Assembly: GCF_000004075.3 (NCBI RefSeq)
Contig: NC_026658.2
Span: 23,610,075-23,674,074, forward strand
From: Cucumis sativus
Lineage: Eukaryota; Streptophyta; Magnoliopsida; Cucurbitales; Cucurbitaceae
Direction of reading: 5' to 3'
DNA length: 64,000 nucleotides
Positions 1 to 13,296 of the stretch are shown one piece after another. The position numbers and the translations under genes were made by a program. Below the pieces are notes generated by a model. It saw only the letters and a program-made list of their open reading frames with translations. It ran no database searches and was not told the origin of the DNA. The stretch's first letter is position 1. Each line of letters begins with the position of its first letter.

Positions 1-446
1 AAAAAATAATATTAATATAATAAAATTTATCACCAATATTACTAATAAATCTTTATTCTCATTATGACGTTGAAAAATAAACTTTTTTTCTAATACTCTC
101 AATATTATTTTGAGCATGTTGGATATATTTGACATATAAATTAAATAAATCGGTTAAATTGTACGCTTGGTCTCTGTATATGATTTAATAAAATTATCAT
201 ATATAATCTATATAGAGATTAAATTTTAATTACGATGATAAAAAAAATTAAACTATAATTAATGTTATTCTTTGATCTATAGGAGCCGACTTACAATTTA
301 TTCAAAATTATATATCATCTAATTAATGATGTGTTCAAACAAGTGTAAGAACTAAAGAGTACATAGTAGGAAGTGGATAGTAGTGAAAAAATTGTGGTGA
401 ATCATAAATTGAGAGAGAGAAATGGGTATGAGAATGAGGAATGTAC

Positions 447-1482
447 CATCTTTGAAAATCTTATCTTGAGCCAAAGCTGCAATTCTTTGCTTGAGGGCAC
501 TGTTATCAACATTTAGAATCAATCTTTGGTGGTCTAAAAATGCAACTCTTGGGGACAATGCTGATACTTCAGTCTATCACAACAAAACCAAATATTAATT
601 CAACACTAATTATTTCATTTACTTAATCCAATTCAATTCAATTCATACCTGTAATGTAGTTACATTTCTTTCCAGCTCAGAAATGTATTGCAATTTTCTC
701 ACTCTCGATCTTTGTGCTGATTGTCGATTTGCCAGTATTCTAAGGGGAAAAAACCACACCAATCATTATTATGATTCTTTAACTATAATTTCATTATCAT
801 TATCTTACTGATTATCGTGATTATAATTAAGTATAATTGAATGTGTCAAATAAATTTCATACCTTTTAACTCGTTTAGGATCAATGGAGTTATCAACGGC
901 AGAGGAAGGCGGGGGAGGAGGTTGAGATTGCTGCAGAACTTGAGAAGAGGAGCTAATTTCACCGTCAGCAGGTTCATTCTTCATGGGCGGGGGCAGGGGT
1001 GAGGAAAACATAACCTCATCGGTAGGGGTGTTTTTATCATCATTATTACTATTCTGGTCGGAAGGAGTGGAAGGATTGGAAGGGGAGTTAGGAGGGAGCT
1101 GAGGAATGGAAATGTCATCGGAAAACATGGACATAAGTTGGTCATCGTCTAGGCGGTCAAAGGGAGGAGGAGGATGAAGAAGAGCAGCAGAGGAGGAGTT
1201 ACGACATTGATCGGAAAAAGGGTTGTTGATGTTGTTATTGGTGGTGGTGGTGGTGGTGGTTTCAAGGAAAGCAATGGAGTCGCTAATGGATCTCCGGTGA
1301 AGGCCGCGGCGGGCGGTGGAGAAGTCGAGGAAATCATCGAGCCAGGAAGCAGCTGAGGAGGAGGTGGAGGAAGGCGGCGGGGGGGGAGGAGATGATAAAC
1401 TATTGGGCATTGAAGTAGGAGGAGGAGGAAAAGGAGGCCAATTTTGAGGGAAAGAAGGTATTTTGGGGGGCAATTGAGCCAT
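447..1482 (-). CDS. BZIP61: Group E bZIP transcription factor (bZIP34/61-like), 3' end outside window
   Basis: Probable nuclear DNA-binding regulator. Three exons are visible: 1482-863, 739-649 and 573-447, all in frame with GT-AG introns. The third ends in a split codon (G|) with a GT donor at 446-445. The remaining exon(s) lie left of position 1, so the gene is cut by the window edge. Exon 1 encodes a proline-rich N-terminus, then a block (SWLDDFLDF...HRRSISDS) that I associate with Arabidopsis bZIP34/bZIP61. Exon 2 carries the basic region NRQSAQRSR (N-x7-R) followed by RKLQYISELE, and exon 3 continues the zipper heptads (VAFLDHQRLIL, LKQRIAALAQDK). The start ATG opens the only long in-frame ORF. 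In Arabidopsis this subgroup is linked to pollen and vascular development. Homopolymeric Thr, Asn and Pro runs from simple codon repeats occur in exon 1. The choice between bZIP34 and bZIP61 is not resolved. Confidence 0.9.
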
Positions 1483-1643
1483 AATTGGTAATAATTAAAG
1501 AGAGAAAGGAACAACAAAGTGTGTTAATTCAAATATAGAGGAAATGGGTTTATTAGGAACCAATCTTAACCAACTCATATGAAGAATATTTTAAAATGTT
1601 TACTACTTTAATTAAAATCCTTTTTTTTTTCTTTTTCAATTCC

Positions 1644-1653
1644 CATTATATAT
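1644..1653 (-). promoter_or_regulatory. Candidate TATA box of the bZIP gene
   Basis: GATATATAAT read on the minus strand lies about 160 bp upstream of the bZIP start codon, a plausible TATA position for a short 5' UTR. TATA-like strings are common in this AT-rich DNA, so support is weak. Confidence 0.3.
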
Positions 1654-2093
1654 CACACCCCCTTCCTTACTCATACACCGAGAGGCAGTATCTCTTTATC
1701 AATATAATATGAAATTTTGTTATATTTTATTAATATTTTTAGACATCGATAGATTTTTATTAGTGTTTGATAATTGATAATAAAAGATGACCTAAAATTT
1801 TATTATATCTTATAAATATTTTGGTTCATTTAGCTAACTATATTCGAGAAAGTTGGAGTCCGCATATATGTATATATATATTGAAAAATGTAAAAAGAAA
1901 GTGAAAGGAAAGGGTATAGGAAGAAAGAGAGGGAAAGTGGGTCACATGGGGGGATGGGGATTAGGGACAGCTAGCAACAGCTGTGGGAGATGCAACTAAA
2001 ACCCCCATTTCTTCTTTCTCCTTAATTTTAACTTCCAAAACTCCATTTTCTTTTATTTTTATATATACATTTTATACAAAAGATATCAGACAC

Positions 2094-2099
2094 CACGTG
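2094..2099. promoter_or_regulatory. G-box CACGTG upstream of bZIP
   Basis: A palindromic G-box (context ACCACGTGCC) sits about 610 bp upstream of the bZIP ATG, a site type bound by bZIP and bHLH factors. A CAGCTG palindrome lies nearby at about 1979. Function is only inferred from position and motif. Confidence 0.3.
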
Positions 2100-3437
2100 C
2101 CGATGTGACACATTGTCATTCACATTATCCCTCTCATTATTTTTACTACATGAAAATAAAACTTTGGTTAAATGTGTATATATTTGGTAGTCAAAAGTTT
2201 ACCTTCTTCAATCAAATTGTTTATTTTTGGAATGTTAATACCAAAACTTTACCTTTTTCACTATGCTTATTTATTTCTATCTTTATATCACTTTTTTCTT
2301 CTTCTTTTCTTTTCTATAATGAAAATGTGGATATGTGAAAATGCTCAAAATTTTATACGTGTCTTGGTTATCTTACTTTCTGTTTGTGTTTTTTTTTCAT
2401 TATATTAAAATGGGGTGAAGCTATGATGGATTATGGTTTCACAATGTTAATTTCAATATAAAAATAGCTAAACAATAAAAATTGAAAACTTTATTAATAA
2501 ATAGCATATATGTTGTATAATGAATTTTATCCATTTAGTTCAAAAGTTAATTTAAGCTATTATTGTTAGTCTCTATAGCAAAGTCTTTAATGAATCAATA
2601 TGGGTTTTTTATGGAAATAGAAAATCTGAATTAATGTAGGTACAAGTGGCTACAAATATTTAATAGTAATATTATTAAATAAAAAGTGCAAATCTATAAA
2701 TTCATTGCTAGCTAGCATTAAATGGATATATGAGTGTCATAATTAAGATATAAATAGTGAAACAATAAGAAATTAATGAAAAGATGATAATATATAATTA
2801 ATATTTTTGAGTAGGTAACCCAAAATTCTTTTGTAGGAACATCTCTCCCATTAATCATGTTGTTGATTTATCAATCAATCCATATGCCAAATATCACTCT
2901 CTCAAAGTACTACTCCCTAAAACAATTACACATTATCTTGTTGCCTACCTGTGTTAATTATATATCATAATATATATTCCTACTTACTACTTACTGATTC
3001 AATAAATTAGTTCTATAAAATTAACTTATGTTAAAGATAAATGACATTTTCTCTCTGTGTGTGGATTAGCATTTTCCAAATTCTTGTTCAAAACTTAAAA
3101 CACTTTTTAAGTAAAATGAATAGAGATTCAAACTTTTGATATGTTGGTTGAAAGTACTCATATTTATTTAATCTAATTGAGGGTGTATGCAGATCGATAT
3201 TTGAAGACATATTGCTAGACTAAAGCTTAATCAACATGATTCAATGAATTCAATTTATAGAGTAATGATGAGTACACATAAGTTAACCTCTAAGTAAGAT
3301 GTAAACTGTGTGCATGTATGAATGTGATACACAATTCAATAATCCAACTCATAAACACTCAATGAACATATTATTCTAATAGTCTATATATGTGGTTATT
3401 GAATAGTTTTTGACTGGTTATGAAAAAAGAAAAAGAA

Positions 3438-3480
3438 ATGAAGAAGAAGAAGAAGAAGAAGAAGAAGAAGAAGAAGAAGA

Positions 3481-3514
<34 letters not shown>

Positions 3515-3523
3515 GGGGGGGGG
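3438..3523. repeat. (GAA)n-(GA)n-G20 homopurine microsatellite
   Basis: A compound purine tract: about fourteen GAA/AAG triplets, then about twelve GA units, then an unbroken run of 20 G (3504-3523). Short translations of it are low-complexity and not genes. A complementary (CT)n tract lies at about 3641-3670. Confidence 0.95.
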
Positions 3524-3640
3524 AGGTGTGTTGTAAGAATAATGATGTCCTCATCTCTTTTCCATCCCCATGTGAACTGTTTGCAAAGAGCCCACCTTCC
3601 CCCTTCCTTTGCTTTGTCCCCAAATCAAACTCACATGGGA

Positions 3641-3670
3641 GCCTCTCTCTCTCTCTCTCTCTCTCTCTCA
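3641..3670. repeat. (CT)n microsatellite
   Basis: A run of about 14 CT units. It is complementary to the GA part of the purine tract about 140 bp to its left, so the two form an imperfect inverted pair. Confidence 0.9.
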
Positions 3671-5981
3671 TCTCTTTCTCTTTAATTCTCTACTCTCCTA
3701 CAATTCATCATCTCTAAGAGTGAAAGGAAAGCCAAAATTATTTATCTTTTATCATTATTATACTATTAGTAAAAATTAAAATTAATTATAAAACAATTAG
3801 GGGCACTAACTATGATTATTGAAAAGTTGTTAAAAGCATCTTCTTAACTACATTTTTAATTACCAACTTTTGTTGGGACAACACTTATGCTATCAACTTT
3901 GAGATTAGAGGGTAAATATATAAACAATTTTCAAAGAAAAATTCTTCAAATTAATCTATATTTTCTTTTTCTTTTCAAAGTTTCAATATATTAAACAAAC
4001 CCACGCCCCAACTTTATTTTGGTATTGATCCCTACCCTATATATTAATTCAAAACTTACCACTTATACTATTTTTTTAAAAAGAATAATGAATAAATAGG
4101 GGGTGAATATGATCATGAAATGCATAATAATGCATGCCATGTTCCACGTTTGGATCAATCCCCATAAATTTAGGATTCTCCACATTTATTACTTTTTCTT
4201 GCTTTCTATTTTGTTTTATTTTCCATCCACGCGGTGTTTTTTTCCCTAATTAAATTACTTCCAAAATAATTTATATATTTTATGTTTTAACAAAATAACT
4301 AATGATTTCATATTTTAATGAATTAAATAGAAAATAATATAATTTTTTTAGGGATTAGAGATCATAAAACAACACATAATTATCATACAATTTTAGTTGA
4401 TCGAAAATTATTTTAAAAGAGACTAAAAAAGAGTGTATATAGGATGGATTTTTCTTTCTTATTAGCTGTGAATTTTACTTAATGCATTTTTCGTTCATCA
4501 CATGAACGCAAAGAAGAATAAGAATGCATGCAAAGTAAATAACGAAAAGATGGTGGAGTCGAACAGAATAAAAAACGAGAATGAGATTCATTGAGGTATG
4601 GAGAGAAATGAGATTTACTCCTTTGATAAACGCTTTGATTCTCTTTTTCTTTTTAAGTAGGGGCCTAAGATTAGAGATAATGATAATTTATTTGTTTATC
4701 GGAGATTTTTCTATTGATCTTTTTTATTTTTATTTTTCCAATTTTTTAGTACTATATGTCTAGAGAACTTATAAATTAAACGGTGGAAGGTTGTAATTCA
4801 TTTTAATATTATTAATATTAATAGTTCGTCTAAATTAAACCAAAATGAATATAGTTCAACTGACATATAAAGTGTGTCAATAGTGTAAAGATTTGATAGT
4901 TCAAATCTTTGTAGGAAAAGATAATAAATTTTTGGTCCTTACGTTATATAAAAATATTAAAAGAATGAATTTAGGTTCATCGTGTTCTTTCAAATTTTCT
5001 CTTTTTCCATCTCCACTCTCCTTTCTCTCACACTTGCGTCTCTCCTCCATCTTGATTCTTCGTCCATTTTATTTTCTCTCCTCTTTTTTCGTGGTTAAAC
5101 AAAGACTAAATGTATATATTCTTTCGTATTTTTCTAATCTTGTAATATAAATATGGAATAAAAATTTAAATATTTAAACGATAAAGTGTTATTTAATTAA
5201 TATCTAAAGTAACTAATAAAAGGAATAAGTTTGACATATTATTAAGGGAAATTAAGTAATGTGTCAAACAAGGATGGAATCAATGCATATGTTTTTGAAC
5301 AAAACATGCATACATACATATACAATATACTTCCAATTTAAAGTCTTGATTCAACTTCAAGAAATAATATTAATATACCTATATTTATTTGAGTGTAAAT
5401 CCAACAATAATTAATATGATTTGTTAAAATAAAAGAGTATGTGTTAAGGAAAAATATTTATTTACAAACTAAATTATAACTTTAATCAGTTGGTATAATA
5501 TGTAAAATGGAAAACATGTATATACAAAAATTTAAGACATCATTTTACAATATATTTTCTGTTTTAATTTTAAAATAAAATAGTGTTTATTTTTAAATTA
5601 ATTTTATTCTTTTTATAGCATGAACATAAACAACATATTAATAAAGTTATTTGGTCTTTGTTTGCTTTTAGTACACAATAATATCACAAAAATAACATAA
5701 CCCTTTTCAGAAGAAAAAAAAATATATTTATTGTAAAATTGGCTATTTGTAATTTTTGTAAAAAGTGGAAATAATAAAATTTAACTATAAAAAAAAAAAA
5801 TTCAAACAACCAAAAAATAGCAAGTATTTTAAGGATAAATTATAATTATATACATATAAGGTAATTAAAACACAATTTTCATCCATTTAAGACAAATTCA
5901 AATGTAAAATATATATAGAAGGCGAAAACTGAACCCAAAGAAAATACTTATGGTTAGGAATGTTAATCAACAACAAAAACA

Positions 5982-6000
5982 TATATATATATATATATAT
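5982..6000. repeat. (AT)n microsatellite
   Basis: About nine to ten uninterrupted AT units in intergenic DNA. Confidence 0.85.
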
Positions 6001-7614
6001 GTCTAAAGATATGTAAGTGTAAGTGAATAAGATGTATTAATTATTATTAATATTTAAAAATGAGTTAATTGTACGTTTTGTTAAATTTCTGATAAACGAA
6101 ATTGATATTATTTGAAGAGAATGAGGAATAATTAGATTTTGTTAATCCCCAAGCAAGAAGCAATATTGGGAGTAGCAATTATCCAAAGAGAAAGAAAAGA
6201 AAAGAAAGAAACAGCTCTAATTGAGCTGGGCAGCATGTGCAGAGCATTTGGAGAATATTTATTAATTAAAATTAAGATTAGTCATTAAGCATTAAGGAAG
6301 TAGAGAGAAATAAAAAGTTAATTAAATAAATGGATTAGTTTAATTGAATCCCAATAATAGAAAAGTACGGTACGGGAAAGCAGTGATTTGAACGACAACG
6401 CCATTATTAGCACGTGGAAACACCAACCAAGCAACTCCCTAAAACCTACTTTCTTTTTTCTCTTCAATTTTATTTTTTTATTTTTCTTATTTTATAATCT
6501 TGTTCTTTTCCCTTTTACTTTTTTGTTAGATTAAATAAAAGTTTGTATTACAGACATAATCATGTGAAACAAAAATATTAAAAGGATACGTTTATACTTC
6601 TTCATCTTTACTCTTTTAACCGCGGTGGATGTAGAAATTTTGTCTACAATAAACTTTATAGTTCATAAAAAAGGAGAGTAAAAGTTAGGGTTTGAATCTC
6701 ATTCTTGAGAGGATAGATTACCAATTTATCAAGTTAGACTAACTAATGATAATAATAATACAAAGTCCGAGCTCATACTAAATTCTTTGATGGATATAAG
6801 TATAGTTCGCCTTACATAAACATGTCTCATTCATTAAAAAGCTTAAAGAAAAATTACAAAACTTATCCCTAAAATATAGTTGTTTTGATTACAAAAGTTG
6901 GATCTTGATCAAACTTCAACGAGTGTTGATTAAAATTAGATTTTCAAACTTATAGTATAGCTAGAAATTGAGAAAAGTTGTATATTAATTATAGTCAAAT
7001 TATGCTTAATTTGACTTGTACCATAAGGTAGTTTATGATGGAAGAAATTAGGATTCTAGCACCAATTATTAACAATAATAATAAATTCATATAGTTCAAG
7101 AAAATGTTCATTTTAACAGTGATATGGATTGATACCAATCCAAGCTAATTCGTTGAAAAAATTATATAACATTACTATTGCATGTACTAATTAAGCTTTA
7201 AGAATTTATTTCTACAATGTTGCGTAGATAGTTATACTTAATCAAAATTGGTTTTTCAAAACTCAACAACACCCGTTTGAAAAAAATTATTATCTATAAT
7301 TATGATGGTATTATTAGGTACACTTTTATAAGTTAGAATTGATTTTAGCTATGATTTTATTTTTATTTTCATTGATACGAAACATTTTTATAAAAAGTAC
7401 CAAAATATTAAAATCGTGAGCGTCTTGTTCGAAACTGACAATACATATTTGTATATTATCTATAAATACGTGATATACTTAATAATATGAGTTAAATTGT
7501 TCAAATTGAAAACAAATGATATAGGTAAAAAAAATGATGCATGATACAGATTCACAGATATACTGTATTTGCAAAAACTATCGATTTTGAAAAACATTAA
7601 ATAATTTTTTATTT

Positions 7615-9110
7615 TAAGACTATATAAGATTACACAAACATCCCCTAAATTTATGCATGCAATTTATAGTGTATTTTTAGATTCAAATCAATTAATTAAT
7701 AATTTATTTCTATAATTCATAATATATATAGCAATGACTATTTCAATTCAAATTTCGTTGTCACCACTAGCTAATATAATTTCATCACTTCCCGTTTCAT
7801 AAAGTTTCTTTTAATATTTATTAATATTTTATTATATAATATATAATACATATTTTTCAAATTTCTAATAACAATTTGAAGTTAGATTTTATAACATCCA
7901 ATAAAATTGTCAATTTGAATCTTTTAAACGATCATATCCCTAAAATAATAATAAACATAAATTCAACGTTTTTTAATTATTTATATTTCAAAATATTTAT
8001 AAAAAAAATTTGAATTTAAATACCTTCAAAATACATAGGTTTAATAACCGTTTGAATTTAAAATTTTATCATTCCCTAAAATCGTACTAATTACGATTAT
8101 CCACCTATTTTATTAAAGCAAATTCACTCCTAAAGTCATGTTATTTAGTTTAGTTGATATCCCTAAAATAGCAAACATAAATTCAATATCGTTGGATTAT
8201 TTATATTCCAAAATATTTATAAAAATTTGAATTTAAATACCTAAAAAATACAAGAATTTCAAATTTTTTTTATATTTTTAGTCGATTTTACATGTATAGA
8301 AGAAAATTCTTATCTGATAGGTACAATGTATTTGTGTATTTGCAAATAATTCAGTTATGTAAAAATATTAAATAAATACTTATTTTCGAGATGGATCTGA
8401 TTGAATCAACATCCCTTAGATTTATACCTGCAATTTATACTAGATTTTTGTGTTTGTAGATTTCAAATCAAGTAATTAACAATTTATTTAGTTATGGTCG
8501 TTAAAATTAAAATGGTATCTTACCCCTATAATTATAATGCATTCAATGTATATATGATTATTCTAAGAAAATTTTGATATTTTCTCTCTAATCGTGGTAC
8601 TTGATTGATTTCCCTAAACTTTTTATATTTCTAATAACAATTTATTTAACATAGTAATAAATTAAAATTAAAATTGTATCTTACCCCTGTAATTACGATG
8701 CATTTAATAGGATTATGCTAAGAAAAATTTGATCTCCCAATAATGGTGCTACTTGATTGATTTTCCTAAAACGATGTCAAACATAATTTCAGAATTTTAG
8801 GATTATCTTGTTAATATCCCTTATCTATTTTTCATAATTGTTTTTTAAAAATAAATTTTAAATTTTGATTTGAAACTGCCAAAATGTTAAAATTAGTTTA
8901 AAATTTTATAAAAATAGGTATTGTTATAATACTTTCATTTTAAAATTTTATCATCCCTAAAATCGTGCTAAGATTATCTACTTATGTTATTAAAATTTTT
9001 ATCATCCCCTAAAATAGTGTTATTTGCTTCATATCTAAAAATAATGACAAACATAAATTTAACATTTTTTAGTTATTTATATTTCAAAATTTATAAAAAA
9101 ATTGAATATT
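7615..9110. repeat. Diverged tandem-duplicated AT-rich block
   Basis: Recognisable phrases recur in order. The phrase aacatcccctaaatttatg, then tgcaatttatag and gattcaaatcaa, at about 7640-7700 returns at about 8408-8475. The phrase atccctaaaataataa, then aacataaattcaa and tatttcaaaatatttata, at about 7935-8000 returns at about 8158-8225 and, more degraded, at about 9030-9095. The phrase tgtatcttacccctgtaatta at about 8675 matches about 8516-8540. The copies differ by many substitutions and small indels, which implies old duplication. No coding potential was seen. Confidence 0.65.
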
Positions 9111-9229
9111 TTATTTTTAAAATAATTAATTGGGAAGAAAAGATTTTTTTTTTATTTAAATTGGAAAAGAAAAAAGGAAAAGGAAGATATTTAAGGAAAA
9201 GAATAATATAATAATATTTATTATTATTA

Positions 9230-9900
9230 CTATTCATCATCTTCTTCACTCTCACCAAACTCTAGCCGCCGACGACAGCTCCATCTCTGTTCGAGTGTTC
9301 TCCGTCGTCCAGTTGAACTCTCCATCTTTGTAGCCATCCCCTCAATTCTGTTGACTGAGAACTAAGTCATAAGGAAACGTCTCCTTCGATGCACATTGCT
9401 AGTCGCATTTTTACTTCATTCGAAGTCGAGCGCCTTTACGCCGCTAGTCCAACCGCGCATGTTTCCTTCATCATCATTTGTTCACCTGCTAAAACTTCCA
9501 GCCACCATCAGTTGCCGTATATTTAGTGACTTTGTGATTGTTGGGGTTTTGCTGGACTTTTTCTTAATTATCCCTTGAAGTTAAGGAAATCATTTGATTT
9601 GTGTTGAATTTATGAGCCAATGATTTGCGTTGAATGTATGAAGACTTTGAAGGTTTTGAGAAGGATGAAGCTTGAAGCTCCAATCTTTTATGCAACTGAT
9701 GGAAGACTTTGAAGATTTTGTGGAATCTAGAAAAGTGGAAGATAGTGAAACTAGATTCTTTTTGGCTTTGAATACCTAAAGGTCCACAATTTCAACAAGG
9801 ATGTGTTATTAAGTTTTGGAGGAAAGTTTGTTGTATGGGCAAAGTCCAATTTGTTGAGCCAATAACTGCTTTGCTAGTCGTGGTAGTAAGCAGGATATTT
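9230..9900. other. GC-elevated island, possible non-coding transcript or captured fragment
   Basis: Base composition changes sharply: about 9260-9500 is rich in CCGCCGACGA and CGTCGTCC-type sequence typical of plant 5' UTR or first-exon DNA, within an AT-rich desert. The best ORF is only about 60 codons with no recognised domain. It could be an lncRNA exon, a gene relic or a fragment carried by a transposon. I cannot assign it. Confidence 0.35.
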
Positions 9901-10653
9901 TCTTAAATACCTAATTAATTTCCAAAATCCTTGATCATACCATAAATATCTAAATTTTAGTTAGTCTAAAATCCAATCCTTATCATTGGATAAAACTTCA
10001 ATAATTTTAAACTTATCTAATATGATTTTAAATATATCAATTAATGTGTAAGTGTGGGTATGTGGACTTAATCAAGTGAAGTAGATACTAGGAGGTGGGA
10101 GGTGAGAGGTGGCATGATAGATCGAAAAATTGAGTCATCAACCAAAACTCATCGGCCGAAGATGAAGCAGTTCCGTTGGTGTATGTTAACAACATTTTAA
10201 AAAAATCAAACGCTTAGTCCGTTTGTACTCCTCCGTGATCGATTTGTACATTTACTAAATCGAACATAATTGGTTCGGTATGAGTTAGGTTGAAAAACAA
10301 ACTAACTACAACCAATGGAAGCTCACCCGTAGTAGATACAGTTCGATTGAATTTGTACACCAACGTTCATGATTGGTTTGTTGTAAGGACCAAAGGAAAG
10401 CTAATGTAGAGTTGAAGGACTAAAATAGAGAATTTAAACCTAAAACATTTGGATATTGGTATTGAAAAGCCCAAGTCCCAAGTCCTAAGTCCGTTACTAA
10501 GCCCAGAAGCAGTGGAAGGAAGGTTGAAGATGAACCAACCCACTTCACCATAACAACGTTGCCAAGTGATCGTCTTCAACAATTTCAAAACCTTTTGAGC
10601 TCCATTTTTTCAGACCCTTCGAATTTCAGTCATCGGATTCGACCTCAATAAGT

Positions 10654-12277
10654 ATGGCAGCGTATAGAACTGACGACGATTACGATTATCTCTTTAAAGT
10701 TGTTCTCATCGGTGACTCGGGTGTGGGTAAATCCAATCTTCTCTCCAGGTTTACGCGTAATGAGTTCAGTCTTGAGTCTAAATCCACAATCGGTGTTGAA
10801 TTCGCCACTCGGAGTATTCGGGTTGATGACAAGATCGTCAAGGCTCAGATTTGGGACACCGCTGGACAAGAAAGGTTTGTCAATGAGTTGTTTTTTACTT
10901 CCATGATTCTGATGGACTCTGGCATTGTCTTGGTGTGGATCTTGATCACTTTTTTTTGTGTTTCTTTATTGAGATCTAATGTTATAATTTAAGATTTTTA
11001 TGCTTTAACTTAATTGTTGGGAAAGTGGGGAGGGATTTATAGGGATTTTGGGTGTGTTCTTATGTTGTTGGGGATCTGAAATTAAGTAGCTTTCAGATAT
11101 TGATTATCACGGATTGCTTGCTTGCTTCTTGCGACGATTATCGCGTTATTGTAACTTGGGTTTCTGGGATTATGTTTTTACTTTTTTAGATACCTTCACT
11201 CTCAAGAAATTTGATATGAATTTTGGAGTTGTGAATTTTGATCGATAATGGGATGTCACTATCGATTTTCACGTGGGACCTCATTTCCTAGAGTAGTCTG
11301 AATTCTCTCTTTAAAATAATAATCTGGATCTGATTAGAGAATAATGCTTGTTTGTGCCCAGACAAAATCTGAATTGTTTTGTTATAGAAATTTTAAAAGT
11401 AGTGTTGGAAATTTCGGTTGAGTTTCTTCATGGATGTCATGCCAGCATTTTCTGTTAAATGGAATTGTTCTTCTTTCCTTTGGATTGTAGTGTGATTTTG
11501 GCTCTGTGCGTTTCCATCCTCGGTCAGCCTGTATTGATTTGTTTGTTTCCTCATCTTTTAGCAAGGTGGTTATATTTCCTATTACCATCATGCATCATGT
11601 TATTTTCGTATATACTTCCTGGATCATATTGAAATTAAAAAGATCCTCGTTACATGTTTAACGCCATCATCTGAGGCTTGTTACCAAAATGTAGTATGCA
11701 AGGCTTGCCTTTTCTTCTAGTATGTGTGTGTAAATTGGCAATGTTGAAGCCTGGATGAGTAATACTGAAGACTTTAGAGTGTTGTAGAGATTTCATGATC
11801 CCTTAGTGAAATAGTTAGATCTCTTATACGCTTCTTTTTGCCAGATACCGTGCAATCACGAGTGCATACTATCGAGGAGCTGTTGGTGCATTGCTTGTCT
11901 ATGATGTCACACGACACGTGACATTTGAAAATGTGGAGAGATGGCTGAAAGAGCTTAGGGATCATACTGATTCAAATATTGTGATAATGCTAGTTGGCAA
12001 CAAGGCAGATTTGCGACATTTGCGTGCTGTATCAACTGAGGATGCCCAGGCCTTTGCAGAGAAGGAGAACACATTCTTCATGGAGACATCTGCCCTTGAG
12101 TCTCTGAATGTCGAGAATGCTTTTACCGAAGTGCTAACACAAATCTATCGTGTAGTTTGCAGAAAAGCACTTGAAATTGGAGAGGATCCCGCTGCATTGC
12201 CTAAAGGACAAACCATTAACGTTGGAAACAAGGATGATGTTTCTGCAATGAAGAAAGTTGGTTGCTGCTCTTCATGA
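10654..12277 (+). CDS. RABA1F: Rab GTPase, RABA1f-like (Rab11 class)
   Basis: Small GTPase of the plant RABA1 (Rab11-related) clade, which controls traffic from the trans-Golgi/recycling compartment to the plasma membrane and cell plate. Two exons, 10654-10874 and 11845-12277, join through a split Arg codon (AG|A) to give 217 residues, the normal length. Visible motifs: P-loop GDSGVGKS (20-27), switch I around TIGVEF, WDTAGQE (67-73), NKAD (126-129), ETSAL (154-158) and C-terminal KKVGCCSS with the double-Cys geranylgeranylation site (214-215). The N-terminus [15 protein letters not shown] is diagnostic of RABA1 and fixes the start. The gene is convergent with the RING gene to its right. The match to remembered RABA1f is nearly residue for residue, but RABA1g and other close paralogues cannot be excluded. 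Confidence 0.96.
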
Positions 12278-13296
12278 TATCATCATTTTGAATATTAGGT
12301 ACATCATCAAAAAGGAGTAAAAGGATGAGTTCATTATGATATGTCTTGAATTTCCACTCCTGGATTTGCTCAACAAACATTTACTTTATGGTCATTTTTT
12401 ATGGTGATGGAGAGCTTCTCGGAGGGTTGGATTCATATTTGGAGTCTTTTGAAATTGACACCTCTTCTTATTGTCAAATTCCTTGTACTTTCTTGTCCAG
12501 GCTCACTCTCTTTTATTGTTTTAATTTTTGTAATGCCCCATAGTTTTAATTGTATCAGATTGTTCTAGATATAGAGAGATCTGTTAAACTGAAGTTGTAT
12601 GTAGGTAAATGTTCAGTTGTTCAATGGGAGCAGATTTTTTTTAGTTTCTTCAATTTTGCATATTATGAGGTATTATGTTTTATTCCTCCACAGAACTCAC
12701 TTTTACTTACCAACTTTCCCTTCCCCAAAACCAAACTATCCTTGAAAATATTATACTATAACTTGAAGATATTATACTATAAAGACAGTTAACTAAGATT
12801 ATTTTATGTGTGCATAAGCGAGGAGACAAGATTCTGCCGTACTCTTTCTTATCAAAGTGGCACTTGGTTTTAGTCTCTCTTCAAATTCAACTTGCATTGT
12901 TAAAATCTGTAACGAGAAGAGATTCAAATTTGATCCTCTCCACTAGCCCTACAGAACCCAAAACCTAACCTTACACATTGATGAAGAACAACAAAGGATG
13001 CCAAAATCACAATATAGTCCTAAAAGGATAAAAGCTATGTTAAATAACATAACAAAATACTGAATAGACAGAAAGTCTAACATTTCACATGTACAGTTCC
13101 ACAATATAAACACAACTATGTACAAAAATGCATTCACAGTTTAAGAAACCAACAAAATAAAAACGAGTTGGAGTCTTATTTTTGTATATATGTGCAAAAC
13201 ATTTACAAACGTGCGATATAGTTTAAACCAATCATTGTTTGATCGTCGATGAACAGCTAAGCCGTAACTCAACTGTTCAAAATTAACCCAATCCAT
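12278..13296. other. Intergenic between convergent RAB and RING genes
   Basis: About 1 kb holding the 3' UTRs of both genes. Small ORFs here have no domain or splice context. No separate gene was seen. Confidence 0.6.

Larger units (their letters stand above)
1483..7600. other. AT-rich intergenic DNA, no gene recognised
   Basis: This is upstream flank of the bZIP gene and general intergenic sequence. Short ORFs occur on both strands but show no codon structure, domains or plausible splice partners. It holds the purine microsatellite at 3.4-3.7 kb and an (AT)n tract near 5982-6000. No transposon protein remnant was recognised. Confidence 0.6.

Noticed and set aside
1174-1356. Plus-strand Gly-rich frame over the bZIP first exon
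   Set aside because: It is the antisense shadow of the repeat-rich bZIP exon 1, which has intact splice sites and a recognised domain.
3396-3685. Frames coding for Glu/Arg or Ser/Leu runs
   Set aside because: Pure translation of the GAA/GA/CT microsatellites.
10250-10360. Dispersed-repeat-like sequence with ggttcggtatgagttagg
   Set aside because: It resembles a common plant dispersed repeat phrase, but boundaries and family are not recognisable.
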